Assembly (NCBI RefSeq): GCF_018446385.1
Contig: NC_055989.1
Span: forward strand, 137,233,004-137,297,003
From: Zingiber officinale
Taxonomy: Eukaryota > Streptophyta > Magnoliopsida > Zingiberales > Zingiberaceae
DNA: 64,000 bases
Direction: 5' to 3'
Shown: piece after piece, positions 31,110 to 42,841 of the stretch
How positions within the stretch are numbered: position 1 is the first letter of the stretch
Layout: every line of letters starts with the position of its first letter
Translations under genes and position numbers: made by a program
The notes under the pieces: model-generated
Told to the model about the DNA's origin: nothing
The model's database searches: none
Seen by the model: the letters and a program-made list of their open reading frames with translations, nothing else

Positions 31110-33941
31110 TTAGAATAGTTCTGAATATTTCTGTCTTATACTGTTCTCACGCTCCCAAGTAACTTCCTCGTGCTTCTGGTTCTGCCAGATAACGTTCACT
31201 AGTGGTACTTCTTTATTTCTTAGTCTCTTGACTGCTCTATCCACTATCCGTGTAGATCTACTCTTATAACTAAGATCCTCTTGGATCTGCAATGACTGAG
31301 GCTGAATCACTTGGCTTGGGTCGTGGAGACACTTTTTTAGCATGAAGACATGAAATACATTGTGTATTGCTGACATATCTTGTGGTAAGTCCAGCTTGTA
31401 AGCTACTTTCCCAATCCTCTCTATGATCAGGTAAGGTCCTATATAGCGAGGACTTAATTTGCCCTTCTTGCCAAATCTCATCACTCCTCTCATAGGAGCA
31501 ACCTTGGGAAGGGTTGAATCTCTTACTTGGAATTCCAATGACCTACGACGTATGTCAGCATAACTCTTCTGTCTGCTCTGGGCAGTCTCAATTCTCTGTC
31601 TGATTTTCTGGATCGCTTGAGTAGTCTCATCAATCAGCTCTGTCTGAATCCCCAGCTCTACTTCCATTTCTTTTCTCTCACCTGCTTCTTGCCAGCATAT
31701 GGGTGATTTGCACTTTCTGCCATACAGTGCCTCATAAGGTGTCATCTTGATGGTGGCCTGATAACTATTGTTGTAGGCAAATTCAGCTAAGCACAAATGC
31801 TTGCACCAACTTCCCTTGAAATCTAGTGCACAAGCTCTGAGCATATCTTCTAGAATCTGATTTACTCGCTCTGTCTGTCCATCAGTCTGAGGATGGAAGG
31901 CTGTGCTGAACTTGAGTTTGGTGCCTAGTGCAGTCTGAACACACTCCCAAATGTGTGAGGTGAAGTACCCATCTCTATCAGAAACGATAGATTTAGGAAC
32001 TCCGTGAAGTCTGATTACCTCCTTAACATATAGCTGTGTCAACTGCTCTATGGAGTGGGACACCTTGATGGCTAGAAAATGAGCTGACTTAGTCAATCTG
32101 TCCACTACTACCCATATTGCGTCATATCCATTTGTAGTTCTTGGAAGACCTGTTATGAAGTCCATGGATATATCTTCCCACTTCCACTCTGGTATAGAAA
32201 GAGGCTATAGAACTCCTCCTGGCCTCTGGTGTTCTGCTTTGACTCTCTGGCATGTCAGGCAGGTACGGACATATTTAGCCACGTCTCTTTTGAGTCCAGA
32301 CCACCAGAACCTCTGTTTCACGTCTTGGTACATCTTGGTGGAACCAAGATGCATGGAGTAGGGTGTACTATGAGCTTCCTCTAAAATTTTCTTTCTCAGC
32401 TCTTCATCAATGGGAACACAAAGGCGGCTCCCCTGATAAAGAATTCCACTGTCTGATACTCGAAACTCCGAATTTTCTTCTTTCTGTATCCCTTGCTTGA
32501 TCCTCTGGATGTCTGGATCTTCACTTTGCTTTCTCTGTATATCCTCAAGCAAGGTAGACTCTAAGGTCGATACAAAGAGTTGCCCATAAATAATTTCGAG
32601 TCCAAAATCTGACAACTCCTTCTGCAGTGGCAGGGCTAATGATGACGGAAACATCAGGGATGCACTGGACTTTCTGCTTAGTGCATCTGCCACTTTGTTT
32701 GCTTTGCCTGGGTGGTAGAGGATTTCACAGTCATAATCTTTGACCAACTCTAGCCACCTACGCTGTCTCATGTTTAAGTCCTTCTGAGTGAAAAAGTACT
32801 TAAGACTCTGATGGTCTGTGAAAATTCTGCACTGAACACCATACAAATAATGTCGCCAAAGTTTTAGTGCAAAGACCACAGCTGCCAGCTCAAGATCATG
32901 AGTGGGGTAGTTCTTTTCATAATCTTTGAGTTGTCTGGAAGCATAAGCTATAACTTTTCCTTCTTGCATGAGTACAGCTCCTAGGCCCATCTTGAAAGCA
33001 TCACTGTAGATGTCAAAACTCTTGTCACTCTCTGGGACTGTCAGAATGGGAGCACTGATCAGTCTCTTCTTTAGCTCATGGAAACTCTGCTCACACTTAT
33101 CTGACCATTCAAACTTCTTGTTCCTCCTGGTTAAGGCCGTTTGTGGAGAAACTATCCTGGAAAAATCCTCCACAAACTTCCTGTAATACCCAGCTAAACC
33201 AAGGAAGCTTCTGATCTCCCTGACGTTCTTGGGTCTACTCCAGTTGTTGACCACTTCTATTTTGGCTGGATCCACTTGAATGCCTTCTCTAGAAATAATG
33301 TGACCTAGAAATTCCACCTGATCTAACCAGAATTCGTACTTTAAGAATTTAGCATAAAGTTGTTTCTGCTGTAGAGTCTGCGGTACTATTCTCAAGTGCG
33401 TGTCATGCTCCTCTGGAGTCCTTGAATAGACTAGAATGTCGTCGATGAACACAATGACAAATTTGTCAAGGTATTCTCTGAACACTCTGTTCATCAAGTC
33501 CATGAAGACCGCTGGTGCATTAGTCACACCAAAAGGCATGACTACAAACTCGTAGTGTCCGTATCTGGTCCTGAAAGCTGTTCTGGGTATGTCTCTTTCT
33601 TTCACTTTTAGCTGATGGTACCCAGAGCGCAGGTCTATCTTTGAGAATACTGTCGCCCCTCTCAACTGATCAAATAAGTCGTCGATCCTGGGGAGGGGGT
33701 ACTTGTTCTTGATTGTCACTTTGTTCAGCGCTCTATAATCTATGCACATTCGCATAGATCCGTCCTTCTTCTTGACAAACAACATAGGAGCTCCCCAAGG
33801 TGAGTGACTAGGGCGAATGAAGCCTTTGTCAAGTAACTCCTGTAGTTGTGCTTGTAACTCTTTCAACTCTGCTGGAGACATGCGATACGGAGCTTTTAAA
33901 ATTGGACCGGTACCAGGAACCAATTCAGTCTCAAACTCCAC
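31110..33941 (-). pseudogene. Gypsy pol (RT, RNase H, integrase, chromodomain-like end) with one stop
   Basis: One frame runs 33941 to 31110 with a single TAG at 32205-32207. [34 protein letters not shown] and catalytic FIDDILVYS. RNase H: [17 protein letters not shown] (here [14 protein letters not shown]) and [11 protein letters not shown]. Integrase zinc site H..H..CLTCQ; core MDFITGLP, SDRDGYFTS and HPQTDGQTERVNQ, giving D, D and E. The end 'VIWQNQKHEEVTWERE' is chromodomain-like, as in chromoviruses. The stop lies between the integrase zinc site and its core (CAG to TAG is the simplest change, inferred). Protease is missing upstream, so the copy is defective. Confidence 0.92.
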
Positions 33942-34039
33942 TTCTCCGTTGGGAGGTAGTCCAGGTAGCCCTTCTGGAAATACCTTTGGATACTCACAGA
34001 CTACTCGAACATCTTTCTGCTTGAGTCTTTCTTGTTATC

Positions 34040-34870
34040 TTTGTCCTTCCAGTTCTGATTACTTGACTGGGGTCCCTGTTTCACCACTATTTTATCTTCT
34101 ATCTTGACTGACTTGTGTTACATTTGTTGTGCCTTGTTGCTGTTCAGATAGTGCTTACTAATGCCCTGCTGACCAGTTCTTCACCAATCTATGGTTGGTG
34201 AGTTTCACTACTCACTTTAGGTGTTATTTCTGGTCTCAGCATTAGGAGCGTCAGTCTGACTCGTTCTTTCACTGTACTTACTAATTCTAGGCACAGGTGA
34301 GCTAGCCTGTTAAATCTTTTGACCGCTTTTTCTACTGGTAGGTCACCTTGTCTAAATTCCATAAGCTCCTCATACTATTTATTGGTGATCCGTTGACGGA
34401 AGACTTTTTCGTAAAACTCTATCTCGAAGTCAACCCAGCTCATCTGGTTGACTGCTCTCTTACTCTCCACTCCCTCCCACCACATACAAGCATCTCCAGA
34501 TAGGCAGAAAGAGGCACACTTAACCTTCTCGACTCCTGGTCAGTCAAGAAGCTCCATTGTGCTCTCAAGTGTCTTGAACCAAACCTGCGCATCTCAGGGC
34601 TCAATCGTGCCTAAGAAGCTCTCTGGTTTCAGTTTCAGCCACTGTATCAGGTAGACTTCTTGTCTCTGAGGTGTTGTGACGACTCCCAGGGCAGCTGGTG
34701 GAACCTCGGTTACCCCTGGAGTCTCCACAGTTACTGTTGGAGGAGTGGGAGGAACTGGTTGCTGATTTACCATCAGATTGGCAATCACTTGTTGCTGCTT
34801 TGCTATTTGTCTCTGAAGTTGAGCAACAACTTCAGAGAGATTGGGCTCAGTTGATCTAAGATGTTCGTTC
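34040..34870 (-). pseudogene. Truncated Gypsy gag
   Basis: Minus-strand phrases 'VYLIQWLKLKPESFLGT' (about 34660-34600), 'WVDFEIEFYEKVFRQRI' (about 34440) and 'EELMEFRQGDLPVEKAVKRF' (about 34370-34310) mark the retrotransposon gag core. Stops occur at three or more places. The zinc knuckle and protease that should precede RT are absent: only 1.2 kb separates the primer site from RT, which suggests an internal deletion near 34000-34100. Confidence 0.8.
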
Positions 34871-35158
34871 TCTTGATCTTGGTTCTCAGTACGAACGGTA
34901 CGGGGACGTCCTCTTCTTGACGTCTAATTATGCAAAGAAAGAGACTTGCTATCTTCTCTATCCTTCCTAAACATACATATATATGGATCAAGAAAGGAGA
35001 AACAATAATTTCTATCTTATTTAAGTACTCATAAGCAATTACTCTGTACCGCAGTTAATAATAAGGAAAGCAGAATAAAGAAAGAATTTAAATACTTTCT
35101 TACTTGGAGACGGCGAGGATGATGCTGATGTGTGTGTGATGTTGGAGAATGGAACACT

Positions 35159-35170
35159 GCTCTGATACCA
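35159..35170 (-). promoter_or_regulatory. Primer-binding site of the Gypsy element
   Basis: The minus strand reads TGGTATCAGAGC, complementary to the initiator-Met tRNA 3' end, 2 nt from the 5' LTR edge at 35173. Confidence 0.92.
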
Positions 35171-37890
35171 ACTGTAACAACCACCCTTCTTACTACTACT
35201 TTCTAAGGGTGACCGTTACCTAACTACTACTCTACTCACTAGTGTCACTTATGCTATTATTAGCGACACTTAGATTTATCACGACCCTAGAGGAATTCCT
35301 ACCGAAAAATTTCGACAGAGTCTCCCCTGTACCGGTGACCAAATCAGCAATACAAATAAATAATAAACCATCAGCCACATGCGGCTAGTATATATACTTC
35401 ACAACCACGCAGTAATAATATCACAATAACTAAAAAGAAACTATTCTAGCAATAGTAAACAGATAGAACTCCAACGATAAGACATAACAAGCTACAAGTG
35501 CGGAATAGACCCAATTACAATCTCAACGTCATCATAGCATTAAGGAGAAAAGAAAAAGGGAACTCTAAACAGGTAAGTTTTGACAATTCCTTAGCAAACT
35601 CTTGATCTCTCCATAGTCCAGCCATCACACACCTTCATCACCACCACCTTGTCGCCTTCCTTTCATACTTTAGCTTTTCCTTTATCTGCAGTAGGAGGAA
35701 AAAAGAAATCTATAAGCGAAACGCTTAGTAAGTACTAATCTATCTCACAAAAACTCGAAGTGCATAGAAATAATTCAACAATACTAAAACTGAAATGCTA
35801 AAAGAAAAGCTGCATGTACTCATCTAATAGCAAAGTTCTCATGGTGTACAAAAATAAAATTAAACACTGGAAATAATACTAAAGGAACTGCTCATGTGTA
35901 AACTGATAGCAGAGAAAAACTAAGGAATCTACTCATGTAATTCTAATAGCTAATCATGCTGCTCATCTAATAGGTAAACATGAAAAACTACTCATCTACT
36001 AGATAAACATGGTAGAATAAAGAACTAAATTTAATGATTTTTAGAACTATATGAAACTTATTTCATTTGTTCTAAACTTAATCTTTAATACTTTATGTTT
36101 ATATAAAACTCGTTTTACTTGTTCAAAGACGTATACTTATAATACTTCAAAATAATAATCAACTTCTTCTTGGGCCCAGGCTTAGTACCATCTTATGCAC
36201 GTTCCCTAATAGGTTGGGGTAGCGAGCCACCAATCCTAAAAGAGCAGACCTTGGTCTACCAGGGCCAAGACATTGGAATTGGACACCTGGATTTGTTTAA
36301 CGACAACCTTGTGAAGTCGGGTACTAGCCTCTTCTTAAAAGTAAAATACTTATAATCTTAATTACTTCTTCTTTAAATGCCTTGGCATTTTAATAAGCAC
36401 CTTGTGTGCATGAATCCCTAAAGTCTTGACTTTGGGATCTACTTAAGGCCTTGGCCTTTTTCTTTCTTGTAGTTACCCATAATCCTCAAAAGGTTTAGTA
36501 GGGCACATAATCATACCACTAAAATACATGACTGCTCATGCTTGTTAAAATAGCAAATTAACACTAGAAAATCTGCATATATGACTAATAAAAATCTACA
36601 CATATGACTAATAAAAATCTGCACACATAACTAATAAAAATCTGCATTTAAGCTATAAGAAATCTGCATGCCATACTAAACTGAAGTGCCTAAAAATAAC
36701 ATGGTACAACACTTAAAACCTCATGATCAAGAAAACCAAGAAGCTAACACTACATACTTAAATAAAGGCTGTTCTTGCCTTTTTGAGTAGCAAGGAAAAT
36801 GCTAACTGCATGCTTAAATAACAAAGGTTATCCATGTTCAAAAACATGGAAATCCAAGGCTAAGATACTAAACTTAAAAGTAATCATGTGCATGGAATTA
36901 GCAAAGAGGTCTAGTCATGCTCAACTAATAAATAAAAGTTGTACATGCTCATTTAATAACAATGAATGCTACTAGTGCTCAACTGATCGCAATAAAAGTT
37001 GTACATGTCCAACTAATAGCAAATAAAAGCTACTGTTAAGGAACTACATACTGGAATTCTGCATTCAATGGAAAAACTAAAAACTGTACTTAAAAAGAAT
37101 GCATTGTTCTAAGCTCCAATGGAACTGTTTGTTGTTCCCATAAAAAAATCTGCATTTACTAAGGTAAAAACACATCTAATTCTGCACCCATTTCATGGCA
37201 CAAACCCAAATCCGAACAGCAAGCTTAAGGATTTGTTTATGCCCATCTTTCCTAACATCTAACTGGTTGGCACAGCAAGATTACAAACCCAGATTACTCC
37301 ACAATGGGGTGATCTCTTATTCAACCTAGAATATTCGGAATTTATAGTCATGGCAGCAACTAACACCATACAACCCGAAATCTAAAATCATGCTTCATTA
37401 GATTGGCAAGAAAACAATCAAAACCTTGGATCTATTCTAGAATCCCTAACATCAGAATTCACTACAGGTTCAATTCCGAAAACACAACGGAAGCAAATTC
37501 TTCCCGGAATAGTGGCACGGCAGAAAAAACTTGAACACATCCATGTTCCTTCTTTGAAGGTCACGGCAGATTCGAAACAAGGAGAAACAAAATCGAAAAC
37601 AACTCCTACCACAGGTGAGTAGTACTTACCGCGGTTTGCTTGAACTTACAACCGAAATCGGCTTCTACTGCTTCTAGGGTTTCGGGTGAGATGAAGATCC
37701 CAGTGATCTCTTCCTAACTTCTTGTTCTCCTTGGCGAGAGGAGCTCGAATCCACAAGGTTCATCGAAAGAAGACCTTCGCCGGAGACGAAGCTAGGGCTT
37801 CGTATTTCTTCGCTCGGCAGAAACGACGTCGTCGCACGCGAGAAGCAGAGAAGAAGAGGAGAAAGGTTTTCGGGTTTGGGAAAACACTTA

Positions 37891-38107
37891 GGGGGCGTTT
37901 GGTACGCGCGTTTTCCATTTTCATTTTCTAGAAAACGCGCGTTTTCTGAAAAACGGTATTTGATTTGCATTTTTCGCGCGCGTTTTCTAAAAAATTGGCT
38001 ATCGTTTTCTAGAAAAATAGAGAATGACAAAAAGTCATTTTCTGTTTTCTAGAAAACGCGCGTTTTCTATAAAATGAAAATGAAAACGATGCAAACCAAA
38101 CGCACCC
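37891..38107. mobile_element. 217-bp Harbinger-type MITE in the 5' LTR
   Basis: Flanked by TTA (37888-37890 and 38108-38110). Terminal inverted repeats GGGGGCGTTTGGT and GGGTGCGTTTGGT match at 12 of 13. The body has the perfect palindrome AGAAAACGCGCGTTTTCT twice (37930-37947 and 38051-38068), so the element can fold on itself. It is unrelated in sequence to the element at the same TTA of the other LTR. Confidence 0.9.
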
Positions 38108-38186
38108 TTAAGCTTTCTTATAAATCTAGGGTTTCCATTATAACTAAACTTTATATATATCTCGCTTCATACTTATTAACAAACCA

Positions 38187-38256
38187 CGCGTAGCCCAGTT
38201 GGTTGGCTGTGTCCGGTTGGGTGAGGTTCGGCCGGAGGTCTTGGGTTCGAATCTCA
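38187..38256 (+). repeat. tRNA-like module in the 5' LTR
   Basis: Copy of the module at 30830-30900: TAGCCCAGTTGG at 38191-38202 and GGTTCGAATCT at 38244-38254, with a few substitutions between the boxes. Confidence 0.7.
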
Positions 38257-38429
38257 CCTTCAACATTTTGGTCAAAACTTCTTTCTTTTTTTAAACATAC
38301 TAAACGACCTCCAAAAATTACGTAAAAATACTATAAAAATTCCTAAAAATCTCTAGAATATTTTAAAAGCATTTCCAAATATTTTTATGAACTTTTAGAA
38401 CTTGAAATAGGGAAAATTGGGTCGTTACA

Positions 38430-40040
38430 CTTCTGGCTCTATATTCTTGGAGAAGTTGGAATGTTCCAAACATTGTCTATTAAATATTGTTGGATAATAT
38501 CAAGTTGTCTCCATAACGAACATTGAAAAGTATCTTCTCGTCTGAAATATTGAGAGAGTTCTTGAGCTCCAAATTTCATAGTCTTTTGGTGCCCATAAGT
38601 TTCAACTCTTTTCTGTTTATCCATTGTTGCACAAGTATATGTTTAAGTTAAAAGGCGAGATAAAGTATCAGCAAGTGAGTTGCTTATGCCTTTAATATGT
38701 TTCCAATGAATTCTTAATCCTCTATTAAGGATAGCATCTGTAAATTTTATCCAACGTTTGTATCCAAGTCCTTTTCTAACTTCTTTTGTTTGTTGACTAT
38801 ATTTGACTATGGTCTCACAATCGGTTCTAAGGGAAATTTCAAGTTTGCCACAAATGAATAACATAAAGACTTTTAGACAATAAATAACTACAATGATTTC
38901 ATAATCTAATGAAGTCTTCCAATTTCTTTGTATTTGCCTGAAGCATATCGACAAAGTGTTTTGGAAGTCTTTGGCTCGTATTTTGATTTTTTTTACTAAA
39001 TAGGGCTCCACCCTAATCAGTTTCACAGCCATCTGTTTCTATAACAAGATAATCAAATCTAAAGGAAGTGTTAATTGCGGAATCTGGTATACCATTAATT
39101 TGATTTGTCTCACCAGCTCAATATCTTGCTGATTAAAATATTTCTGTCATGTTTGGGATGTTTTATTGTATAAGGGCCCACTAATTTTTTCAATATCTTT
39201 CAGATATGGTCAGACATAATTAAGTAATCCTAGAAAAGATCGAAGTGTTTTTATGTCTTCCATTTTATCTGGAAACTCTAATAATTTGCTCGTTATATGA
39301 GCTTGTAGAGTTATTTTTCCTTGGCCAATAAGACTGCCTAGGAATTCAATATGAGTTACGGCTAATTTCATTTTTTTTCTAGACACAATTAACCCATATT
39401 TTTCGAATAAGTTAAACATTATATGTAAATGAGCATAGTGTTCCTCTTTAGTATGAGAGAATATTAAAATGTCATCTATATATATATATATATAGATCTA
39501 TATATATATATATATATATATATACACGTAAAGTTTGTCACAGGTCTAAAAATATCATCCATTTTTCGTTAAAATATTTGAGGTGCGACCTTAAGTCCGA
39601 AAGGCATTACTAACCATTCAAAGTATCATTCAGGACTGGAGAAAGTTGTCCATAGAACAGACTCCGGATGCATACGTACTTGCCAAAATCCTGATTTCAT
39701 GTCAAATTTGGAATACCATTTAGACTTTTGGATTTTATTAAGAAGTTGATCTTTATCTGGTATTTTATATCCATCTTCATGACAATTGTCATTAAGACGT
39801 TTATAGTTGAACACCATCCTAGATTGTCTATATTTGTGTTCTGCTCCTTTATTTATAATAAAAGCAGGACTTCTGTGTCTAGAGTCTGATCATTGTATAG
39901 CTTTTAATGCCAAGAGTTGAGTAATATGCATTTTACATTCTTCTGTCTCCCAATTTGTATATTTTAAGTCTTGTGCCTTAACGGTTAAGTCTAGATTAAT
40001 AATATTAAATTTACAATATACTTTATCCTTTTCCCGATGC
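38430..40040 (-). pseudogene. Endogenous pararetrovirus RT / RNase H block
   Basis: The minus strand carries a Caulimoviridae-type polymerase in broken frames: RT fingers and palm (39817-39626, with 'YKIPDKDQLL' and 'KFDMKSGFWQV'), the MPFGL..AP region near 39600, the active-site region (39470-39530), the RT thumb (39419-39210, 'IEFLGSLI', 'LRSFLGLLNY') and RNase H (39032-38643, ending in 'NSLADTLSR'). Stops and frameshifts are frequent and the active site contains a TA-repeat expansion. A short following ORF (38624-38439) is of unknown role. It is an old, non-functional integrated copy. The genus cannot be fixed by eye. Confidence 0.85.
39475..39525. repeat. (TA)n microsatellite inside the RT active-site codons
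   Basis: About 50 bp of TA with one GATC interruption, immediately beside the minus-strand codons for the two catalytic aspartates (39471-39476). It disrupts the YIDD-type motif. Confidence 0.92.
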
Positions 40041-40350
40041 TATTGTCAACCTGAACTTATGAGAAAAGGTGATCAGATTCAAGTACAACAAAATAACACT
40101 ATCATAGCCCTACTTACTTCATTACATTACAGATTAACGTTACTCGAAACAAAACTTCTCCAAGTAGAACAACATACATCGGGAGGATTTTACTCAAGTG
40201 CTTTTCAAGATGCCTTTGCCAAAATAAATAAAATTTTAAGTCAATTATCTTTAGGAAAATCTATTTTGAAAACTCCACCAATTACTTCCAAATTTTTACT
40301 TATAAACAACCAGACAAGTCTCATAAAAGCTTAAGCTTTTACTGGTCCTT
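40041..40350 (+). pseudogene. Endogenous pararetrovirus N-terminal ORF segment
   Basis: The open stretch 40059-40334 begins with a basic start (MRKGDQ...) and has a heptad-like Leu/Ile pattern. It has an inverted paralogue at 51704-51429 with many substitutions but the same length and ends. It directly precedes the movement-protein region. Together with the longer inverted copy, it looks like a coiled-coil protein upstream of or fused to the movement protein. Confidence 0.65.
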
Positions 40351-41169
40351 CCCATTTAATTTGTTCTACAGAAACTAATACCACTTATTGGCTAGATTCG
40401 TTAACCAAATGAAATAGTACTTCAGCATTAGGACCTCATCGTTTTGAAGAAATTATAGATGTGAATAAAGATTTAACAATCTTTTCCAATGAACAATTAA
40501 ATACTTTAAATCTTGAAATTATACAGTCAAGGGATTCTTCATTTTTCTATTTCTATCTATAGACATCACAGACAAGAAGCTCTTCATATTCCTGCCAGTT
40601 TAATGACTGAAGAGGTGGCGAAAGCACTCTATATGTGAAAACACAATTATATCCATTTGGGATTAATTGTATTTAGCCTATGAGGACTTACACAAGCCAA
40701 CTTAGGAGGAAAAGTATTACTTGTCTTACATGATACGCGGTTCTCTGATACGGGAAAAGCTATTATAGGACTGATTGAAGTAGACATGAATGCCAACTTA
40801 GGTATTATTTACTTATGTCCCAATTTTAATATAACGATTAGAGACTTTGTCAAACACATCCAAATCCATATTCAAGATAAAGGATATGGACAATTCTAAG
40901 GAGATAATCTGCAACTTCATATAGTATTTCTGGGTAAAACTATGAATCATATGCACAACCATTTTAAAGTATCTGTCACAGATATGATAGAAGCTTTAAC
41001 AACAAAAGGAATACATTTTCTAAAATCGAGAGAATGCAATTCTAAACTTTTAGCTGGAATGGAATGGAATATTAATCTACAAAATACAGACACCACATTA
41101 CAACCAACTTCGTCACTCATGTATAAAGATACAAATAATCAACTTTATATGAGATTCTCTGGATATTAA
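40351..41169 (+). pseudogene. Endogenous pararetrovirus movement protein
   Basis: Broken plus-strand frames give a 30K-superfamily layout: a 'GLIEVDMNANLG' core (about 40768-40803), then 'IYLCPNFN', and an open C-terminal piece 40942-41169. Such proteins widen plasmodesmata for cell-to-cell spread. At least four stops precede the core, so the copy is dead. The first 150 bp recur inverted at 51259-51410. Confidence 0.65.
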
Positions 41170-41172
41170 CTA

Positions 41173-42596
41173 ATGGCTTTAACACCTAAAATAGAAATAG
41201 AAGAACAGTTAGCTACTCAACTTAACTTAATGCTTCAAACTATAGATAATATGCAAACTCTTAGACTGTTGGCTTATAAACATCTACAACTCACCAAGAA
41301 CTTACCCAATAATGTAAATCTTATGAATCCTGCAGAATCATCAGCGACTTCTAAGCCATATGAAGTAAGGTTCCAGCGAGTACAATGAAAACTATGGACT
41401 ATGGTTAAAGACATCCACCTAGGACTAGAATAGTACCATATACTAATAATAATCTCCTAGTTAGAACCATAGGAAAACGAAGACCACCAGAAATGACTTT
41501 CTTTGGAAAAGATGCAGTTTTACTAAATATAACTAAATGTGATTCCCAATTATATGATGCGTATTTAGAACAATGGATAGTCTCAGTAAAACGAGACTAT
41601 CGGGCTAAACATGAAAATAGGCATAGAAACTGGAGAGGCTTTGATCAGAGTAGGTGAAAATTACTTAGGCGACATAGCTAGAGCAGCTTGGGAAGATTTT
41701 AAACTTCATTTTCCTGAAGAAGTAACTAGGATTGCCTCACAAGGTAATAATGTACTTAATTTCTGTTATGCCATACATAAACTGTTAACGACTATAAACT
41801 ATTAACAGCTAGGGATGTTAATACTGGTTTGGACATTAGGCAAAAAGAAGCCATGCGAGATTTAGAACAACTCCAATTATTTAATTGGAATTATATTAAA
41901 CCTTTCTATAGAGACATCTTAGCTCTTATAGCAGTCTCAGAAAATTATTGTAATCCAGCTTTAGGAGAAAGACTTTTTAGTAAATTATCAGGGGAATTAG
42001 GAAAAAAATACATAAAACTTGGACAGATTTACAAGTACCACCATTGTATGACAACATAGGAGTCTGAATTCAACACATACTGACAACACTTAAAGCCAAA
42101 TGCACTTACATCCAAATTCAAAAGCAACATAAAAACCAACATTATGATTTTTGTAGTCAAATTTATACCCCTCAGCAATATGAAAGTAAACAAAACTAGA
42201 TCAGATATGATAGACGACGATAGATAGTACCTACACCAAAATCCAAGTTTACACCCAAAAAGACTTATTATCTTAGAAAAAGTAAAGAACGGAAATCGTA
42301 TCTTAATAAGAAAAACATGTTAAGAGATTTAAACCAAAGAAAAATTATACTAACACTATCACTTGTTTTGCTTGCCATGAGCCTGGACGCCTTTCCTCTA
42401 CTTGCCCTAAAAGAACAAACTTATTTAGTCATGAAGCGGAAGTTGTGGGCAATACAAACTTTGTACAATCAGATTTATCTAATACTTCTTCAATTTATTC
42501 AATTCTTTCTATACTTGATCTAAAAGAATTACCTCCAGAGGTTAGAAAAGATTATTCTTTGATTAATTCCTTTTTAGACCCACATAATGATGATTC
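41173..42596 (+). pseudogene. Endogenous pararetrovirus coat-protein region
   Basis: It starts with an ATG 3 nt after the movement-protein stop (41173-41388 open), continues in pieces 41611-41805 and 41829-42059 ('GERLFSKLSGELGKK', a caulimovirid coat core pattern), and ends in a Cys-rich nucleic-acid-binding knuckle near 42364-42405 (CFAC...C, with the expected His replaced by Arg). An acidic tail follows and is cut by Copia element 3 at 42596; the frame's continuation is at 50211. Confidence 0.7.
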
Positions 42597-42841
42597 TGTA
42601 GGATCGAAACGCGCTAGAGGGGGGTGAATAGTACTCGTGGCTATTTCGTTCATTTTAAGTAAATATGCAGCGGAATAATGAAAGAAAAGAAAACACAACA
42701 ATGCTAACAAGTCCAAGATTTTACTTGGTTCGGAGCCTGTAGCGACTTCTACTCCAAGGCCCGCACGTAAGAGTGTTTTCGATGGACAATCACTAATCAA
42801 TTCGAAATAATACAAAATGATTACAGTTGTAGTACAAGTAA

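Larger units (their letters stand above)
26536..38429 (-). mobile_element. Tekay/Del-like Ty3/Gypsy chromovirus, with extra leader beyond the 3' LTR
   Basis: In minus order: a 5' LTR (38429 to 35173), primer-binding site, gag remnant, pol, polypurine tract, and a 3' LTR (31074 to 26672). Without later insertions both LTRs are about 3.04 kb and nearly identical by eye, so the insertion is young. Very long LTRs, an iMet primer and a chromodomain-like pol C-terminus fit the Tekay/Del clade. Beyond the 3' LTR, 26671-26536 repeats the element's primer site and leader, implying a tandem or recombined arrangement. No target duplication can be found for that reason. Confidence 0.88.
35173..38429 (-). 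repeat. 5' LTR of the Gypsy element
   Basis: 3257 bp, nearly identical to 26672-31074 outside the insertions. It carries a 217-bp MITE at 37891-38107. The right edge (CGTTACA, 38429) abuts the pararetrovirus RNase H region directly. Confidence 0.92.

Noticed and set aside
37674..38030. 118-codon minus-strand ORF spanning the MITE edge
   Set aside because: It runs from LTR into the MITE, so it arose by the insertion and cannot be an old gene.
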